Assembly: GCF_014646255.1 (NCBI RefSeq)
Contig: NZ_BMNC01000004.1
Location: 1-64,000, forward strand
Source of the DNA: Lentzea pudingi
Lineage (GTDB): Bacteria; Actinomycetota; Actinomycetes; Mycobacteriales; Pseudonocardiaceae
Reading direction: 5' to 3'
DNA length: 64,000 nucleotides
The notes beneath the pieces are model-generated. The model ran no database searches. It had not been told where the DNA came from and worked only from the letters and a program-made list of their open reading frames with translations. The number at the start of each line of letters is the position of its first letter. Position 1 is the stretch's first letter. Of the stretch, positions 33,471-43,578 are shown one piece after another. Position numbers and translations under genes: made by a program.

Positions 33471-35756
33471 TTGAGTCAAGACACCGAACCCGCTGCGACG
33501 GCTGTTCAACCGTCGGCTACCCGGCGTGTGCGCGCCCGCCTTGCGCGGCGTATCACCGCCCAACGTGCGGCCCCGGTGAAGCAGGTCCTCGAACCTCTCG
33601 CCGCCGTGCACCGTGACCTCCATCCCAAGGCCGATCTGGCGCTTCTGCAGCACGCATATGACGTTGCCGAGGAGAAGCACCGCCCGCAGCGCCGCAAGTC
33701 CGGCGACCCGTACATCACCCACCCGCTCGCCGTGGCGACCATCCTCGCCGAGCTGGGCATGGACACCACGACGCTGGTGGCCGCGCTGCTGCACGACACC
33801 GTGGAAGACACCGACTACTCGCTCAACCAGCTCAAGGAAGACTTCGGTGAGGAAGTCGCCCGGCTGGTCGACGGGGTGACGAAGCTCGACAAGGTCAAGC
33901 TGGGGGCAGCGGCCGAGGCCGAGACCATCCGCAAGATGGTCATCGCGATGGCGAAGGACCCCCGGGTCCTGGTCATCAAGCTCGCCGACCGGCTGCACAA
34001 CATGCGCACGATGCGGTTCCTGCCGCCGGAGAAGCAGGCCCGCAAGGCCCGGGAGACGCTCGAAGTGCTCGCGCCGCTCGCCCACCGCCTGGGCATGGCG
34101 ACGGTCAAGTGGGAGCTGGAGGACCTCGCGTTCGCGATCCTGCAGCCCAAGAAGTACGACGAGATCGTCCGCCTGGTCGCGAAGCGCGCGCCGAGTCGCG
34201 ACACGTACCTGAGGTCGGTCGTCAGCGAGCTCACCACGCAGCTGGAGAGCGCGCGGATCGTCGCGAAGGTCGAGGGCCGGCCGAAGCACTACTACTCGAT
34301 CAACCAGAAGATGATCGTCCGCGGGCGGGACTTCGACGACATCCACGACCTCGTGGGCGTCCGGATCCTCGTGGACGAGGTGCGTGACTGCTACGCCGCG
34401 ATGGGCGTCGTGCACGCCGCCTGGCAGCCGATGCCGGGGCGGTTCAAGGACTACATCGCGCAGCCCCGGTTCGGCGTGTACCAGTCGCTGCACACGACCG
34501 TCATCGGTCCCGACGGCAAGCCTCTGGAAGTGCAGATCCGCACGTCCGAGATGCACCAGCGGGCCGAGTACGGCATCGCGGCGCACTGGCGCTACAAGGA
34601 GACCAAGGGCACGCACAACGGCAAGTCCGTCGAGATCGACGAGATGGCGTGGATGCGCCAGCTCCTCGACTGGCAGCGGGAAGCCGCGGACCCCGGTGAG
34701 TTCCTCGAAGGCCTGCGCTGGGACCTCGCCGCGCGCGAGATCTTCGTGTTCACGCCCAAGGGGGACGTGGAGACGCTGCCGACGGGGTCCACGCCCGTCG
34801 ACTTCGCCTACTCCGTGCACACCGAGGTGGGTCACCGCTGCATCGGCGCCCGCGTGAACGGTCGCCTGGTCGCTCTGGAGCGCAAGCTCGAGAACGGCGA
34901 GGTCGTCGAGATCTTCACCTCCAAGGCGGAGGGTGCGGGCCCGTCCCGCGACTGGCTGAGCTTCGTGGCGTCCCCGCGTGCCAAGGCGAAGATCAAGCAG
35001 TGGTTCGCCAAGGAGCGCAAGGAAGAGGCGATCGAGCAGGGCAAGGACGCGATCACCAAGGAGGTCCGGCGTGTCGGGCTGCCGATCCAGCGCCTGGTCT
35101 CGGTCGACTCGATGCAGGCCCTCGCGAAGGAACTGCACTACCCGGACATGAGCGCGCTGTACGCGGCGGTCGGCGAGGGTCACACCTCGGCCCGCCACGT
35201 CGTGCAACGGCTCGTCGCACAGCTCGGCGGTGTGGATCACGCCGAGGAGGAACTGGCCGACCGCGCCACCCCGTCCACGGTCACCCGGCGCCGCCCCACC
35301 GGCGACGCGGGCGTGATCGTCAAGGACGCGGGCGACGTGTGGGTGAAGCTCGCCCGCTGCTGCACCCCGGTGCCGGGCGACGACATCCTCGGCTTCGTGA
35401 CGCGGGGCGGTGGCGTGTCCGTGCACCGCACCGACTGCACGAACGCGGAGGAGCTGCTGAAGTCCCCGGAACGCCTCCTCGACGTCGAGTGGGCGCCGTC
35501 GTCCTCCAGCGTCTTCCTGGTCGCCATCCAGGTGGAGGCGCTCGACCGGCACCGGCTGCTCTCGGACGTCACGAAGGTGCTGGCCGACGAGCGGGTGAAC
35601 ATCCTGTCGGCGTCGGTGACGACGTCGCGTGACAGGGTGGCCGTCAGCCGGTTCTCGTTCGAAATGGGGGACCCGAAGCACCTCGGCCACGTTCTGAAGG
35701 CCGTGCGCGGTATCGAGGGCGTCTACGACGTCTACCGCGTGACGTCGGCGTCGTAG
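33471..35756 (+). CDS. rel: Bifunctional (p)ppGpp synthetase/hydrolase Rel
   Basis: 761 residues. HD hydrolase domain with HDTVED (108-113) and H84; synthetase domain with [13 protein letters not shown] and [11 protein letters not shown] domain (about 405-465, [20 protein letters not shown]); zinc-finger-like [14 protein letters not shown]-terminal ACT. Both active sites look intact, as in mycobacterial Rel. The start is taken as TTG at 33471, seven bases after GAGGAG (33458-33463); a GTG at 33465 would be one base from it. Makes and degrades the stringent alarmone on ribosomes. A strong hairpin terminator follows. Confidence 0.96.
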   Translation: MSQDTEPAATAVQPSATRRVRARLARRITAQRAAPVKQVLEPLAAVHRDLHPKADLALLQHAYDVAEEKHRPQRRKSGDPYITHPLAVATILAELGMDTTTLVAALLHDTVEDTDYSLNQLKEDFGEEVARLVDGVTKLDKVKLGAAAEAETIRKMVIAMAKDPRVLVIKLADRLHNMRTMRFLPPEKQARKARETLEVLAPLAHRLGMATVKWELEDLAFAILQPKKYDEIVRLVAKRAPSRDTYLRSVVSELTTQLESARIVAKVEGRPKHYYSINQKMIVRGRDFDDIHDLVGVRILVDEVRDCYAAMGVVHAAWQPMPGRFKDYIAQPRFGVYQSLHTTVIGPDGKPLEVQIRTSEMHQRAEYGIAAHWRYKETKGTHNGKSVEIDEMAWMRQLLDWQREAADPGEFLEGLRWDLAAREIFVFTPKGDVETLPTGSTPVDFAYSVHTEVGHRCIGARVNGRLVALERKLENGEVVEIFTSKAEGAGPSRDWLSFVASPRAKAKIKQWFAKERKEEAIEQGKDAITKEVRRVGLPIQRLVSVDSMQALAKELHYPDMSALYAAVGEGHTSARHVVQRLVAQLGGVDHAEEELADRATPSTVTRRRPTGDAGVIVKDAGDVWVKLARCCTPVPGDDILGFVTRGGGVSVHRTDCTNAEELLKSPERLLDVEWAPSSSSVFLVAIQVEALDRHRLLSDVTKVLADERVNILSASVTTSRDRVAVSRFSFEMGDPKHLGHVLKAVRGIEGVYDVYRVTSAS

Positions 35757-35781
35757 CGGGTCAACTGGGGCCAAGACGAGA

Positions 35782-35813
35782 GGAGCCCCCGTCCTGAGAA
35801 GGGCGGGGGCTCC
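35782..35813. terminator. Bidirectional terminator between rel and cyclophilin gene
   Basis: GGAGCCCCCGTCCT (35782-35795), GAGA loop, AGGGCGGGGGCTCC (35800-35813): a 14-bp stem with a single G-T pair and a tetraloop. It lies 25 bp after the rel stop and 18 bp before the stop of the convergent gene, so it can serve both. Confidence 0.8.
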
Positions 35814-35831
35814 GTCGTGTGCGGGTGGCGC

Positions 35832-36689
35832 CTAGTTCGCGACCAGCGCCGACTTGATGTCGACCGGGGTCTTCGGCTTGCCGTCGCCCTGGCCGGGCTG
35901 CTGCGAGATCGTGCCGGTCTTCGCGACCTCGTCGACCTTCTTCAGCGACTCCGCGTCGACCGTGCCGAACACGTTGTACTTGGCCTGCAGATTCGAGGCG
36001 TCGCCGTAGACGATGAAGAACTGCGAGCCGTTGGTGTCCGGGCCCGAGTTCGCCATGGCGAGCACGCCGCGGCCGTAGGTGAGCTCCGGGTAGACCTCGT
36101 CCTTGAACGAGTAGCCGGGGCCGCCCATGCCGTTGCCGCCGGGGTCGCCGCACTGCAGGACCTGGATGCCGGTCACCGTGAGGCGGTGGCACGTGGTGTT
36201 GTCGAAGTACTTCTGCTTCGCCAGCTCCACGAAGTTGTGGACCGAGCACGGGGCGAGCGAGCGGTCGAGGTTCAGCTTCAGGTCACCGATCGAGGTGCCG
36301 AGCGTGACGCCGACGGTGCCCGTGGTGGGCTGCTCGCCGTTCGCGGGCGGCGTGTTCTCCTTGGCCGCCGGCTCCTGGCCCTTCGTGTATTCACAATTCA
36401 CCTTCGCCGGCAGCGCCGCGGGGCGCTTCGGGATCTGGTGCATCTCGGTGGGGATGTTCTCCGCCTTGTCCACCGACTCCTGGGTAGGAGTCTCCGACGC
36501 GGCGGCGTCGCCATTGCCGAAGACGTTGTTGGTCGCGAGGAACCACACGCCACCTCCGACGAGCGCAACAACGACGACCGTCGACACGACGGCGATGATG
36601 CGACGCTTCTTGGCCCGCTCGTGGCGGTAGACCATCTGACGCTCAAGCTTGCGCTTGGCTGCCGCGCGTCGCTGCTCGTTGGTGGGCAC
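35832..36689 (-). CDS. Membrane-anchored cyclophilin-type peptidyl-prolyl isomerase
   Basis: 285 residues from GTG. A basic cytoplasmic N-terminus (QRRAAAKRKLERQ) precedes a transmembrane helix (about 31-52), a linker and the cyclophilin domain (about 120-280) with TTCHRLTVTGIQVLQCGDP, FKDEVYPELTYGRGVLAMAN and SQFFIVYGDAS. The usual FHR is CHR here. It likely assists folding outside the membrane. GGGAGGGAG precedes the GTG. Matches the gene next to rel in mycobacteria. Confidence 0.93.
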   Translation of the reverse strand: MPTNEQRRAAAKRKLERQMVYRHERAKKRRIIAVVSTVVVVALVGGGVWFLATNNVFGNGDAAASETPTQESVDKAENIPTEMHQIPKRPAALPAKVNCEYTKGQEPAAKENTPPANGEQPTTGTVGVTLGTSIGDLKLNLDRSLAPCSVHNFVELAKQKYFDNTTCHRLTVTGIQVLQCGDPGGNGMGGPGYSFKDEVYPELTYGRGVLAMANSGPDTNGSQFFIVYGDASNLQAKYNVFGTVDAESLKKVDEVAKTGTISQQPGQGDGKPKTPVDIKSALVAN

Positions 36690-36803
36690 GTGCTCCCTCC
36701 CCAGGGACTCATGCGAATAGGGCGGTCGGCTCGGCAGTCTAGGGCCTGGGCATATGAGCTTTGTGTGGTGGTTAGGCTGTGGTTGAACAGGGAGGTCATT
36801 TTC

Positions 36804-37517
36804 GTGCTCGTGATCGGGTTCCCCACCGGTGCGCTCCAGGCGAACTGCTTCGTCCTGGCGGCCGGTGAGGGCGAGCCCTGCGTGATCATCGATCCCGGTC
36901 AGGACGCGGTCGAGCCGATCGAGCAGGCCTTGCGCCAGCACCGTCTCGCGCCTGTCGCCGTGCTGCTCACGCACGGGCACTTCGACCACACCTTCTCCGT
37001 CACCCCCGTCTGCGACGGCAACGACGTCCCCGCCTACATCCACCCGGATGACGTAGCGATGCTGTCGGACCCGCTCAAGGGCATCAGCCGCGAGTCGGCC
37101 GCGTTCTTCGGCGGCAACCTGGAGATGCGGGAGCCGTCCGAGGTCCGCGAGCTGACCGACGGCGCCGACCTGGACCTCGCCGGACTGAAGATCACCGTCG
37201 ACCACACGCCGGGCCATACCGGCGGGTCGGTGATGTTCCGATCCGGTGTGCAGGAAGGCGGTCGCCTGGTGATCTCGGGTGACACGCTCTTCGCCGGTTC
37301 CATCGGACGCACCGACCTGCCGGGTGGCGACCACTCCGCGATGCTGTCGTCTCTGCAGAACAAGGTCATGACCTTGCCCGATGACACAGTGGTGCTGCCC
37401 GGCCACGGCCCGACGACGACCATAGGCCGCGAACGAGCGACGAACCCGTACCTGCTCCATCTGCAGGACGCTGTTCAGACGAACGACGCGCCGGCCGCCC
37501 CGCACCGAGGACTCTGA
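36804..37517 (+). CDS. Metallo-beta-lactamase fold hydrolase (glyoxalase II-like)
   Basis: 237 residues from GTG, GGGAGG eight bases upstream. Zinc motif THGHFDH with H57, H59, D61, H62; further ligands in HTPGHTGGS and [16 protein letters not shown], and LPGHGPTTT near the end. The pattern resembles hydroxyacylglutathione hydrolase-like proteins of unknown thiol partner; mycothiol is plausible in this lineage (inference). Stops 5 bp before hisS, so probably co-transcribed with it. Confidence 0.92.
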   Translation: MLVIGFPTGALQANCFVLAAGEGEPCVIIDPGQDAVEPIEQALRQHRLAPVAVLLTHGHFDHTFSVTPVCDGNDVPAYIHPDDVAMLSDPLKGISRESAAFFGGNLEMREPSEVRELTDGADLDLAGLKITVDHTPGHTGGSVMFRSGVQEGGRLVISGDTLFAGSIGRTDLPGGDHSAMLSSLQNKVMTLPDDTVVLPGHGPTTTIGRERATNPYLLHLQDAVQTNDAPAAPHRGL

Positions 37518-37522
37518 GAAAC

Positions 37523-38770
37523 GTGTTTTCCGCACCCAAAGGCGTTCCCGACTACATCCCGCCGACGTCCGCCGCGTTCGCGCACGTCCGGTCGACGCTG
37601 ACCCGTGCCGCCGAGCTCGCGGGCTACGGCTACGTCGAGCTGCCGGTCTTCGAGGACACGGCGCTCTTCTCGCGCGGCGTCGGCGAGTCGACCGACGTCG
37701 TGACGAAGGAGATGTACACCTTCCTCGACCGCGGCGAGCGTTCCATCACGCTGCGTCCCGAGGGCACCGCGGGCGTGATGCGCGCCGTCATCGAGCACAG
37801 CCTCGACCGCGGCTCGCTGCCGGCGAAGCTCTACTACGCGGGTCAGTTCTTCCGCGCAGAGGCCCCGCAGGCCGGCCGGTACCGGCAGTTCCACCAGGTC
37901 GGCATCGAGGCGATCGGCATCGACGACCCGGCGCTCGACGCCGAGGTCATCGCGGTCGGCGACGCCGGGTTCCGCGCGATCGGCCTCACCGGGTACCGCC
38001 TGGAGCTCACGTCGCTGGGCGACGCGAACTGCCGTCCCGCGTACCGGGAGAAGCTGCAGGCGTTCCTCGCGACGCTGCCGCTCGACGAGCCGACCCGGCA
38101 GCGCGCCGAGCTGAACCCGCTGCGCGTGCTCGACGACAAGCGTCCCGAGGTGCGCGAGCTGGTCGCCGAGGCGCCGCTGATGGTGGACAACCTGTGCGAC
38201 GCGTGCCGTGAGCACTACGAGCTCGTCAAGGGGTACTTGACCGAGCTGGGCGTGAAGTTCGTCGAGAATCCGCGCATGGTCCGCGGTCTCGACTACTACA
38301 CGAAGACGACGTTCGAGTTCGTCCACGACGGTCTCGGTGCCCAGTCGGGCATCGGCGGCGGCGGTCGTTACGACGGCCTGATGGCGCAGCTCGGCGGTCA
38401 GGAGCTGTCCGGTGTCGGCTTCGGTCTCGGCGTCGACCGGGCGCTGCTCGCGGCGCAGGCCGAGGGCGTGCTGCCGGAGTTCAGCCGGGTCGACGTGATC
38501 GGCGTGCCGCTGGGTGAGGCCGCGCGGGCGCGCCTGGTCGCGATCGCCGGGGAGCTGCGGGCCGCGGGCGTGCGGACCGACCTGGTCTACGGCGGCCGGT
38601 CGATGAAGGCGGGCTTCAAGGCCGCCGACAAGTCGGGTGCTCGCCTTGCTCTCGTGCTCGGTGAGCGCGACCTGGATGCCGGCAACATCGGCGTCAAGAC
38701 CCTCGCGACCGGCGAGCAGGTCACGGTGCCGCTGGCGGACGTGGTCGAAGAGGTGCGGAAGGCGCTGTGA
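37523..38770 (+). CDS. hisS: Histidyl-tRNA synthetase
   Basis: 415 residues from GTG. Class II synthetase: [13 protein letters not shown] at the start, motif 2 region [20 protein letters not shown], the His-specific [15 protein letters not shown], motif 3 [12 protein letters not shown], then the anticodon-binding domain. [16 protein letters not shown] is also typical. It charges tRNA-His. Coupled by 4 nt to the next gene. Confidence 0.96.
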   Translation: MFSAPKGVPDYIPPTSAAFAHVRSTLTRAAELAGYGYVELPVFEDTALFSRGVGESTDVVTKEMYTFLDRGERSITLRPEGTAGVMRAVIEHSLDRGSLPAKLYYAGQFFRAEAPQAGRYRQFHQVGIEAIGIDDPALDAEVIAVGDAGFRAIGLTGYRLELTSLGDANCRPAYREKLQAFLATLPLDEPTRQRAELNPLRVLDDKRPEVRELVAEAPLMVDNLCDACREHYELVKGYLTELGVKFVENPRMVRGLDYYTKTTFEFVHDGLGAQSGIGGGGRYDGLMAQLGGQELSGVGFGLGVDRALLAAQAEGVLPEFSRVDVIGVPLGEAARARLVAIAGELRAAGVRTDLVYGGRSMKAGFKAADKSGARLALVLGERDLDAGNIGVKTLATGEQVTVPLADVVEEVRKAL

Positions 38771-39393
38771 GCGACGACAAGCTCGTTCTCGACCTGCTCG
38801 ACAAGGCGACGGTCCGCAAGCGGGCGCGCATGGTGGCGATCGGCGGCATCATGGTCGCCCTCGCCTTCGGCGCGATCGTGGGGCTGATCGGTGGCCGCTG
38901 GCCCGGTGTCATCGCCGGGGCGATCGTGTCGGTGCCGGTGATCCTGCTGGCGATGTCCGAGGCGCGCCGCACGGTGTGGCTCGAGGGCACGACCGTGTAC
39001 GTGCGGGCGTTCGGCACGCGCAAGGTCGACCTCGCGACGGCGGACGGCCTCGACCTGCTGGTCACCGACCTGCGTGGCGCGCGGACCGTCGGGCTGTTCG
39101 TGCGCGGTGGCAAGAAGGCGATCAACGTCGCCCTGTCGATGTACGCGGGCACGGGCGGTCGCGAGCTGGGCGTCTACCAGCTCCGCAGGCTCGCTGACGC
39201 GCTGGCGGCGCGCGGGGACACGCCGGGACTGGTGTTCTCGGAGCTGCTCGTCGCGCAGCTGCGGGCCGAGGCGCGTGGGCTGGCTGCCGCGGAACGGCCG
39301 CTGTACCGGCTTGGTTCGCTCGCGCCGGCCGGGCGGATGGCGCAGAAGCTCCATCCGGAGGCCGTCTCGAAGTTCGTGACCTCGCTGGACTGA
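38767..39393 (+). CDS. Membrane protein with two TM helices, unknown function
   Basis: 208 residues from GTG. Hydrophobic segments at about 22-42 and 47-65, then a soluble region with [23 protein letters not shown] that may be PH-like. The GTG overlaps hisS TGA by 4 nt (GTGA). No family is recognised, but the arrangement downstream of hisS suggests translational coupling. It is convergent with the gene ending at 39402. Confidence 0.75.
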   Translation: MSDDKLVLDLLDKATVRKRARMVAIGGIMVALAFGAIVGLIGGRWPGVIAGAIVSVPVILLAMSEARRTVWLEGTTVYVRAFGTRKVDLATADGLDLLVTDLRGARTVGLFVRGGKKAINVALSMYAGTGGRELGVYQLRRLADALAARGDTPGLVFSELLVAQLRAEARGLAAAERPLYRLGSLAPAGRMAQKLHPEAVSKFVTSLD

Positions 39394-39401
39394 GCCAGAC
39401 C

Positions 39402-40238
39402 TCAGGTGCCCCAGAGGCCCGAGGGTGGGGCGGGGGACAGGGTCGCGGTCGCGTCGGTGGTCACCGGTGCGCCGCCGATGAACTTGGTCAGCCCCGTCCC
39501 GTGCTCCACCCGGCCCTGGAACGGGTCGCCGGCCGTCGCACGGGTCAGCTGCTGCATCGGCAGGCCGTTGTGCGACGCCATGATCACGAAGTTGCCGAAG
39601 CGGCGGCCGCGGAAGACGCCCGGTTCGGCCATCACGCAGACGTGTTCGAACACCTCGCGCACGGTCGCGCACTGGGCGCGGGCGAACTGCAGGCCGTTGC
39701 CGTCGCCGATGTTCGCGGCGTAGATGCCGTCACCGGCGAGCGCGGCCGACGCCTGCTGGACGAACTCCACCGACGTCAGGTGGGCGGGCGTGCGGGCGCC
39801 GGCGAAGCAGTCACTCACGATCAGGTCGAACGAGCCGGGGCGTGCCTTGGTGAGCACGGCGCGGGCGTCGCCTGTGGTGATCTTCACTCGCGGGGGCGGC
39901 GGGAGCTCGCGGCGGATGAACGCGATCAGGCCCGCGTCGATCTCGGCCACCTGCTGAGACGCGCGGGGGAGTAGATCGGCCACGTAGCGCGCTAGCGTGA
40001 GCGCGCCACCACCGAGGTGGAGGACACGCGAAGGCGCGGTGAGATCGACGATGTGACCCAGCCGGCGGACGTACTCGAACTCCAGGTAGGTCGGGTCGTC
40101 GAGGTCCACATGCGACTGTGGGGTTCCGTTGACCCGCAACGTCCAGGAGTTCCGGCCACCGAGATCGGGGACCAGCTCCGCCACACCTGAGTCGATCGAC
40201 TCGGTGATCGCCTCTGTGTCGGGCCGTTGTCTTCCCAC
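39402..40238 (-). CDS. Spermidine synthase-like methyltransferase-fold protein
   Basis: 278 residues from GTG. Rossmann glycine-rich VLHLGGGALTLARYV near residues 73-87, an acidic strand end VAEIDAGLIAF, and FDLIVSDCFAGARTP resemble polyamine aminopropyltransferase/fused-MFS spermidine synthase proteins of actinobacteria, which are often wrongly called spermidine synthases. The key Asp dyad is only partly conserved, so activity is uncertain. Confidence 0.8.
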   Translation of the reverse strand: MGRQRPDTEAITESIDSGVAELVPDLGGRNSWTLRVNGTPQSHVDLDDPTYLEFEYVRRLGHIVDLTAPSRVLHLGGGALTLARYVADLLPRASQQVAEIDAGLIAFIRRELPPPPRVKITTGDARAVLTKARPGSFDLIVSDCFAGARTPAHLTSVEFVQQASAALAGDGIYAANIGDGNGLQFARAQCATVREVFEHVCVMAEPGVFRGRRFGNFVIMASHNGLPMQQLTRATAGDPFQGRVEHGTGLTKFIGGAPVTTDATATLSPAPPSGLWGT

Positions 40239-40284
40239 TGCTCTATTGTCTCACCGCGTGTGTCAGCTCTGAGGAGGAACCCAA

Positions 40285-40638
40285 GTGCAGGTCATCGCCA
40301 ACGTACTGCTCGCCCTCGTGGCGTTGATCCACATCTACATCGTGGTCCTGGAGATGTTCCTCTGGACGACGCCGCGCGGCCAGAAGGCCTTCGGTCTCAC
40401 GCCCGAGTTCGCGCAGGAGTCCAAGGCGCTCGCGGCGAACCAGGGCCTCTACAACGGGTTCCTCGCCGCCGGCCTGATCTACGCGCTGATCCGCGACGAC
40501 TTCGGCGCGGCCGTGCTGTTCACGGTGTTCGTGATCGTCGCCGGCGTCTACGGCACGTTCACGGCGAGCCGGAAGATCTTCTTCGTGCAGGTGGTACCGG
40601 GCGTGCTGACGCTGCTCTTCGTGCTCTTGGCTCGCTAG
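40285..40638 (+). CDS. DUF1304 family membrane protein
   Basis: 117 residues from GTG, four hydrophobic segments. DUF1304 marks: VALIHIYIVVLEMFLW, NQGLYNGFLAAGLIYAL, VYGTFTASRKIFFVQ and the C-terminal hydrophobic run. Role unknown. GAGGAGG precedes the start. Its last 80 nt are antisense to the 3' end of the YibE/F gene. Confidence 0.9.
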   Translation: MQVIANVLLALVALIHIYIVVLEMFLWTTPRGQKAFGLTPEFAQESKALAANQGLYNGFLAAGLIYALIRDDFGAAVLFTVFVIVAGVYGTFTASRKIFFVQVVPGVLTLLFVLLAR

Positions 40639-41965
40639 CCGGTCCACTGGGACGTTCCCACGGCCCCTTGTCGGGGTCGTAGCCGGTGAAGAGGTCGCCC
40701 TCGATGCGCGCGGGCCGTGGTTTCACGGGCTTCGCGGCGCGCTTCACGGTCTTGGTCTCGGGTTCAGGCTCGGGGTCGGGCTTGGGAGCGGAGACGGGGG
40801 CGACCTCCTGGCGCACCGCGATCAGGGCCGCGAGGGCCGTGGTCACCGGGATCGCGGCCACCAGGCCGATGCTGCCGACCAGGGTCCGCACGATCTCCTG
40901 CGCGATCTGCTGCGCGGTGAGGACCTCGCCCAGCGACCGCCCGGCGAGTGAGATCGCCAGCAGCAACGGGAGCGCGGCGCCCGCGTAGGCCATCACGAGG
41001 GTGTTCACGACGGACGACATGTGGTCGCGCCCGATCCGCGAACCCGCCGCGAACAGCTCGCGCCACGTCAGCTTGTCGTTGGCCCGCCGCAGCTCCCACA
41101 CCGCACTGGTCTGGGTGACCGTCACGTCGTCCAGCACGCCCAGCGCGCCGATCAGCGTGCCCGCGAGCAGCAGCCCGCGCGTGTCGATGTCGGTGCCGAG
41201 CAGCGTGACGAGGTTCGTCGTGTCGTCGTCGATGCCGGTCAGGCTCGACAGGGCCGAGAACACCGCGCCCAGCACGCCGATCAGCGCCAGGCTGACCAGG
41301 GTGCCGAGCACCGCCGTCGACGTGCGCGCCGATATGCCGTGCGTCAGGTACAGCACCACGAACATGATCAGCCCGGCGCCGACCACCGCGACCATGAGCG
41401 GGTTCTGGCCCGCCAGGATCGACGGCATCACGAACAGCACCAGCACCACGAAGCTCAGCAGCAGCGCGCCCAGCGCGGCGAGCCCCTGCCAGCGTCCGAG
41501 CAGCAGCACGGCCGCGGCGAACAGCAGTGCCAGCACGGCGAGCGACCAGCCGCGCTGGAAGTCGACGATCTGGTACGACTCGGCGGCCTGCGGCTGGCTG
41601 CCCGCGTAGGACAGCACCACCTCGTCGCCCAGCCCGAAGCTCGGCGCTCCGGGGCCCTTCACGCTCGGGATCGTGATGCTCTGCCCGCTCGCGGCGCCGT
41701 CGGTCATCCGCACGGTCACCGCGACGCACTTCTCGCCGCAGTTCTCGGCCACGCCCGTGACGACGGCCTCGACGGGCGTCTGGTGCAGGCCGACCTCCGC
41801 GCCTGTCTTCTGCTCGACCCCGAACGGGTACAGCAGCGCGGCGCCGACGATCGTGGCCAGTGCCAACGGCACCAACAGCCACATCAGCAACGTGCGCACG
41901 CGCCGCGATGCCGGTTCCTCGTTCAGCGCATGGCTATGCCCGTGACCGTGACCCACGCGCGACAT
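40559..41965 (-). CDS. YibE/F family membrane protein
   Basis: 468 residues. A His-rich N-terminus (HGHGHSH) leads into a first TM, an extracellular beta-like domain (about 50-135), then seven or more helices with FVVLYLTHGISARTSTAVLG, GTLIGALGVLDDVTVTQTSAV (first 20 residues as shown) and NTLVMAYAGAALPLLLA. The C-terminal tail is long, basic and proline-rich. YibE/F proteins are of uncertain transport function. Its 3' end overlaps DUF1304 antisense by 80 nt; its 5' end overlaps nadR by 32 nt. Confidence 0.88.
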   Translation of the reverse strand: MSRVGHGHGHSHALNEEPASRRVRTLLMWLLVPLALATIVGAALLYPFGVEQKTGAEVGLHQTPVEAVVTGVAENCGEKCVAVTVRMTDGAASGQSITIPSVKGPGAPSFGLGDEVVLSYAGSQPQAAESYQIVDFQRGWSLAVLALLFAAAVLLLGRWQGLAALGALLLSFVVLVLFVMPSILAGQNPLMVAVVGAGLIMFVVLYLTHGISARTSTAVLGTLVSLALIGVLGAVFSALSSLTGIDDDTTNLVTLLGTDIDTRGLLLAGTLIGALGVLDDVTVTQTSAVWELRRANDKLTWRELFAAGSRIGRDHMSSVVNTLVMAYAGAALPLLLAISLAGRSLGEVLTAQQIAQEIVRTLVGSIGLVAAIPVTTALAALIAVRQEVAPVSAPKPDPEPEPETKTVKRAAKPVKPRPARIEGDLFTGYDPDKGPWERPSGPASEPRARRAASARPVPPARRRSSGSP

Positions 41966-42995
41966 CCTGCCCCATGAGATGTTCGACGGCCGTTCTGCCC
42001 GCTGCGAACCTGTCCTCGGTGAGCTTCAGCCACGGCACGCCGCGCTTCGTGAGCTCGCGTTCGAACAGGCCCGTCATCCACTCGCGGAGGTGTTCGCCGT
42101 CACGCCAGCCGTCCTGTTCGAACGGAACGCCGGCGTGGTCGGTCAGCAGGTACAGGTCCGGTTCGGTGCCGAGGGGGAGTTCCGGGCGGAAGCCGAGGTA
42201 GCGCTCGCCCCAGACGGTCGCGGCGAACGCGTCGTTGTCCGCGATCACGAGCGGCGCGGTCTCGGCCTGGATGCGGCGTTCCTGTTCGTGCGCAACGTCC
42301 TCGAAGTCGCCCAGGGTCCACACCAGACCGTCCACGGTGGCTTCCGGGTCGAACGCCCGCGCGGCGGTGAGCTTGTGCTCGGTGTGCTCGCGGCCGTACT
42401 CGGGGATCCAGGGCGCTCCGAAGTGGTCGGCGAGCTGCCGCGACAGCGTTGTCGTGCCGGTGCTCTCCGCTCCGACGACCACGACCTTCCGGCCCAGGCC
42501 GCGCTGGGTCGCGGGTGCGAGGTGGTGCCAGTTCGCGACGGGGTCGGTGCGCAACGCCGTGCCGGAGACCTGGTGCGTGAGGCGGTCGAGGTCGACGAGG
42601 ACGTGCTGCGCGCCGAGCCTGCGGGCCAGTTCGTCGCCGTACTTCTCGCTGGAGAACACGACGTCGACGCGTGCCCGTGAAGGCTCGCCGTCCGCGATCG
42701 CCCGTCTGGCGAGGACCGCGCGGGTCAGTGCGACGTGCAGGTCCCAGATCTCGTCGGAGTCGAAGTCCATCGGGTGGTCGTCGAGATCGCCGATGATGCG
42801 CACACCCGGTGTCGCGCGGTGGGTCTCGGTGAGCCAGCGCACGCGGTGGTCGAGCGGGATGGTCTCGTGCGAGGCCGCCAGCACCGTGACGGTCGTGCGC
42901 TCGCTGCGGGAGGCCGCGGTCTCGATGAGGTGGTGGTGGCCGTTGTGCGGTGGGTAGAACTTGCCGAGCACGAGAGCGTGGTCGAACTCCTTCAC
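41934..42995 (-). CDS. nadR: NadR-like NMN adenylyltransferase / ribosylnicotinamide kinase
   Basis: 353 residues from GTG. The N-terminal nucleotidyltransferase has GKFYPPHNGHHHLI with the HxGH-type motif; the second half is an AAA-like kinase with VVVVGAESTGTTTLSRQL as P-loop, where the usual Lys is replaced by Thr, and ADNDAFAATVWGERYLG. It would make NAD from imported ribosylnicotinamide. No HTH is present, so it is not a repressor like enterobacterial NadR. GTGA overlap with pnuC upstream. Confidence 0.88.
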   Translation of the reverse strand: MKEFDHALVLGKFYPPHNGHHHLIETAASRSERTTVTVLAASHETIPLDHRVRWLTETHRATPGVRIIGDLDDHPMDFDSDEIWDLHVALTRAVLARRAIADGEPSRARVDVVFSSEKYGDELARRLGAQHVLVDLDRLTHQVSGTALRTDPVANWHHLAPATQRGLGRKVVVVGAESTGTTTLSRQLADHFGAPWIPEYGREHTEHKLTAARAFDPEATVDGLVWTLGDFEDVAHEQERRIQAETAPLVIADNDAFAATVWGERYLGFRPELPLGTEPDLYLLTDHAGVPFEQDGWRDGEHLREWMTGLFERELTKRGVPWLKLTEDRFAAGRTAVEHLMGQDVARGSRSRA

Positions 42996-43564
42996 GCGGC
43001 CACCTTCTTGAGGTCCTTCGTCCAGTTCCGCAACCCCAGTACGCACAGCACCATGAACCCCACGTACAACACGGCTGTCAGGTACAGCTCCTTGTACGCG
43101 TAGAGCGGCACGTAGATCACGTCCGCGGCGATCCACAGCCACCAGCACTCGACCTTCTTGCGCGCCTGCCCCCAGGTGGCGAGCAGCGACAGCACCGTCG
43201 TGATCGCGTCCCAGAACGGCACGGTCGACTCGGTGAAGGTGACCAGGACCCAGTGCAGCAGACCGGTTCCGAGCACACCGGCGACCGCGAGCCAGACCCA
43301 CTGCGGCGTCGTGGTGCGGCTGACGTGCAGCGTCGTGTGCTGGTCGCCGCCGCGCACCCACGCCCACCAGCCGTAGACCGCGAGTGCCATGTAGACGATC
43401 TGGAGGCCGGAGTCGGCGTAGAGGCCGCTGCCCCAGAACAGCACGAGGAACGCGACGTTGTTGGCGATCCCGATGGGCCAGTTCCACGGGTTCTGCCGGG
43501 CTACCAGCCACACGCACAGTGCGCCGGTGACGAAGCCTGCTACCTCAACGGGTGACACGGGCAC
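42992..43564 (-). CDS. pnuC: Nicotinamide riboside transporter PnuC
   Basis: 190 residues from GTG, seven hydrophobic segments. PnuC marks: NPWNWPIGIANNVAFLVLFW, YMALAVYGWWAW, and KVECWWLWIAADVIYVPLY with the Trp-rich substrate region. It imports ribosylnicotinamide for the coupled nadR. GGTCAAGGAG precedes the start. A LexA box lies 15-30 bp upstream. Confidence 0.93.
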   Translation of the reverse strand: MPVSPVEVAGFVTGALCVWLVARQNPWNWPIGIANNVAFLVLFWGSGLYADSGLQIVYMALAVYGWWAWVRGGDQHTTLHVSRTTTPQWVWLAVAGVLGTGLLHWVLVTFTESTVPFWDAITTVLSLLATWGQARKKVECWWLWIAADVIYVPLYAYKELYLTAVLYVGFMVLCVLGLRNWTKDLKKVAA

Positions 43565-43578
43565 TCCTTGACCGCTGT

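Noticed and set aside
39402..40238. Assignment as true spermidine synthase
   Set aside because: Only the Rossmann core is conserved; polyamine-binding residues are not convincing.
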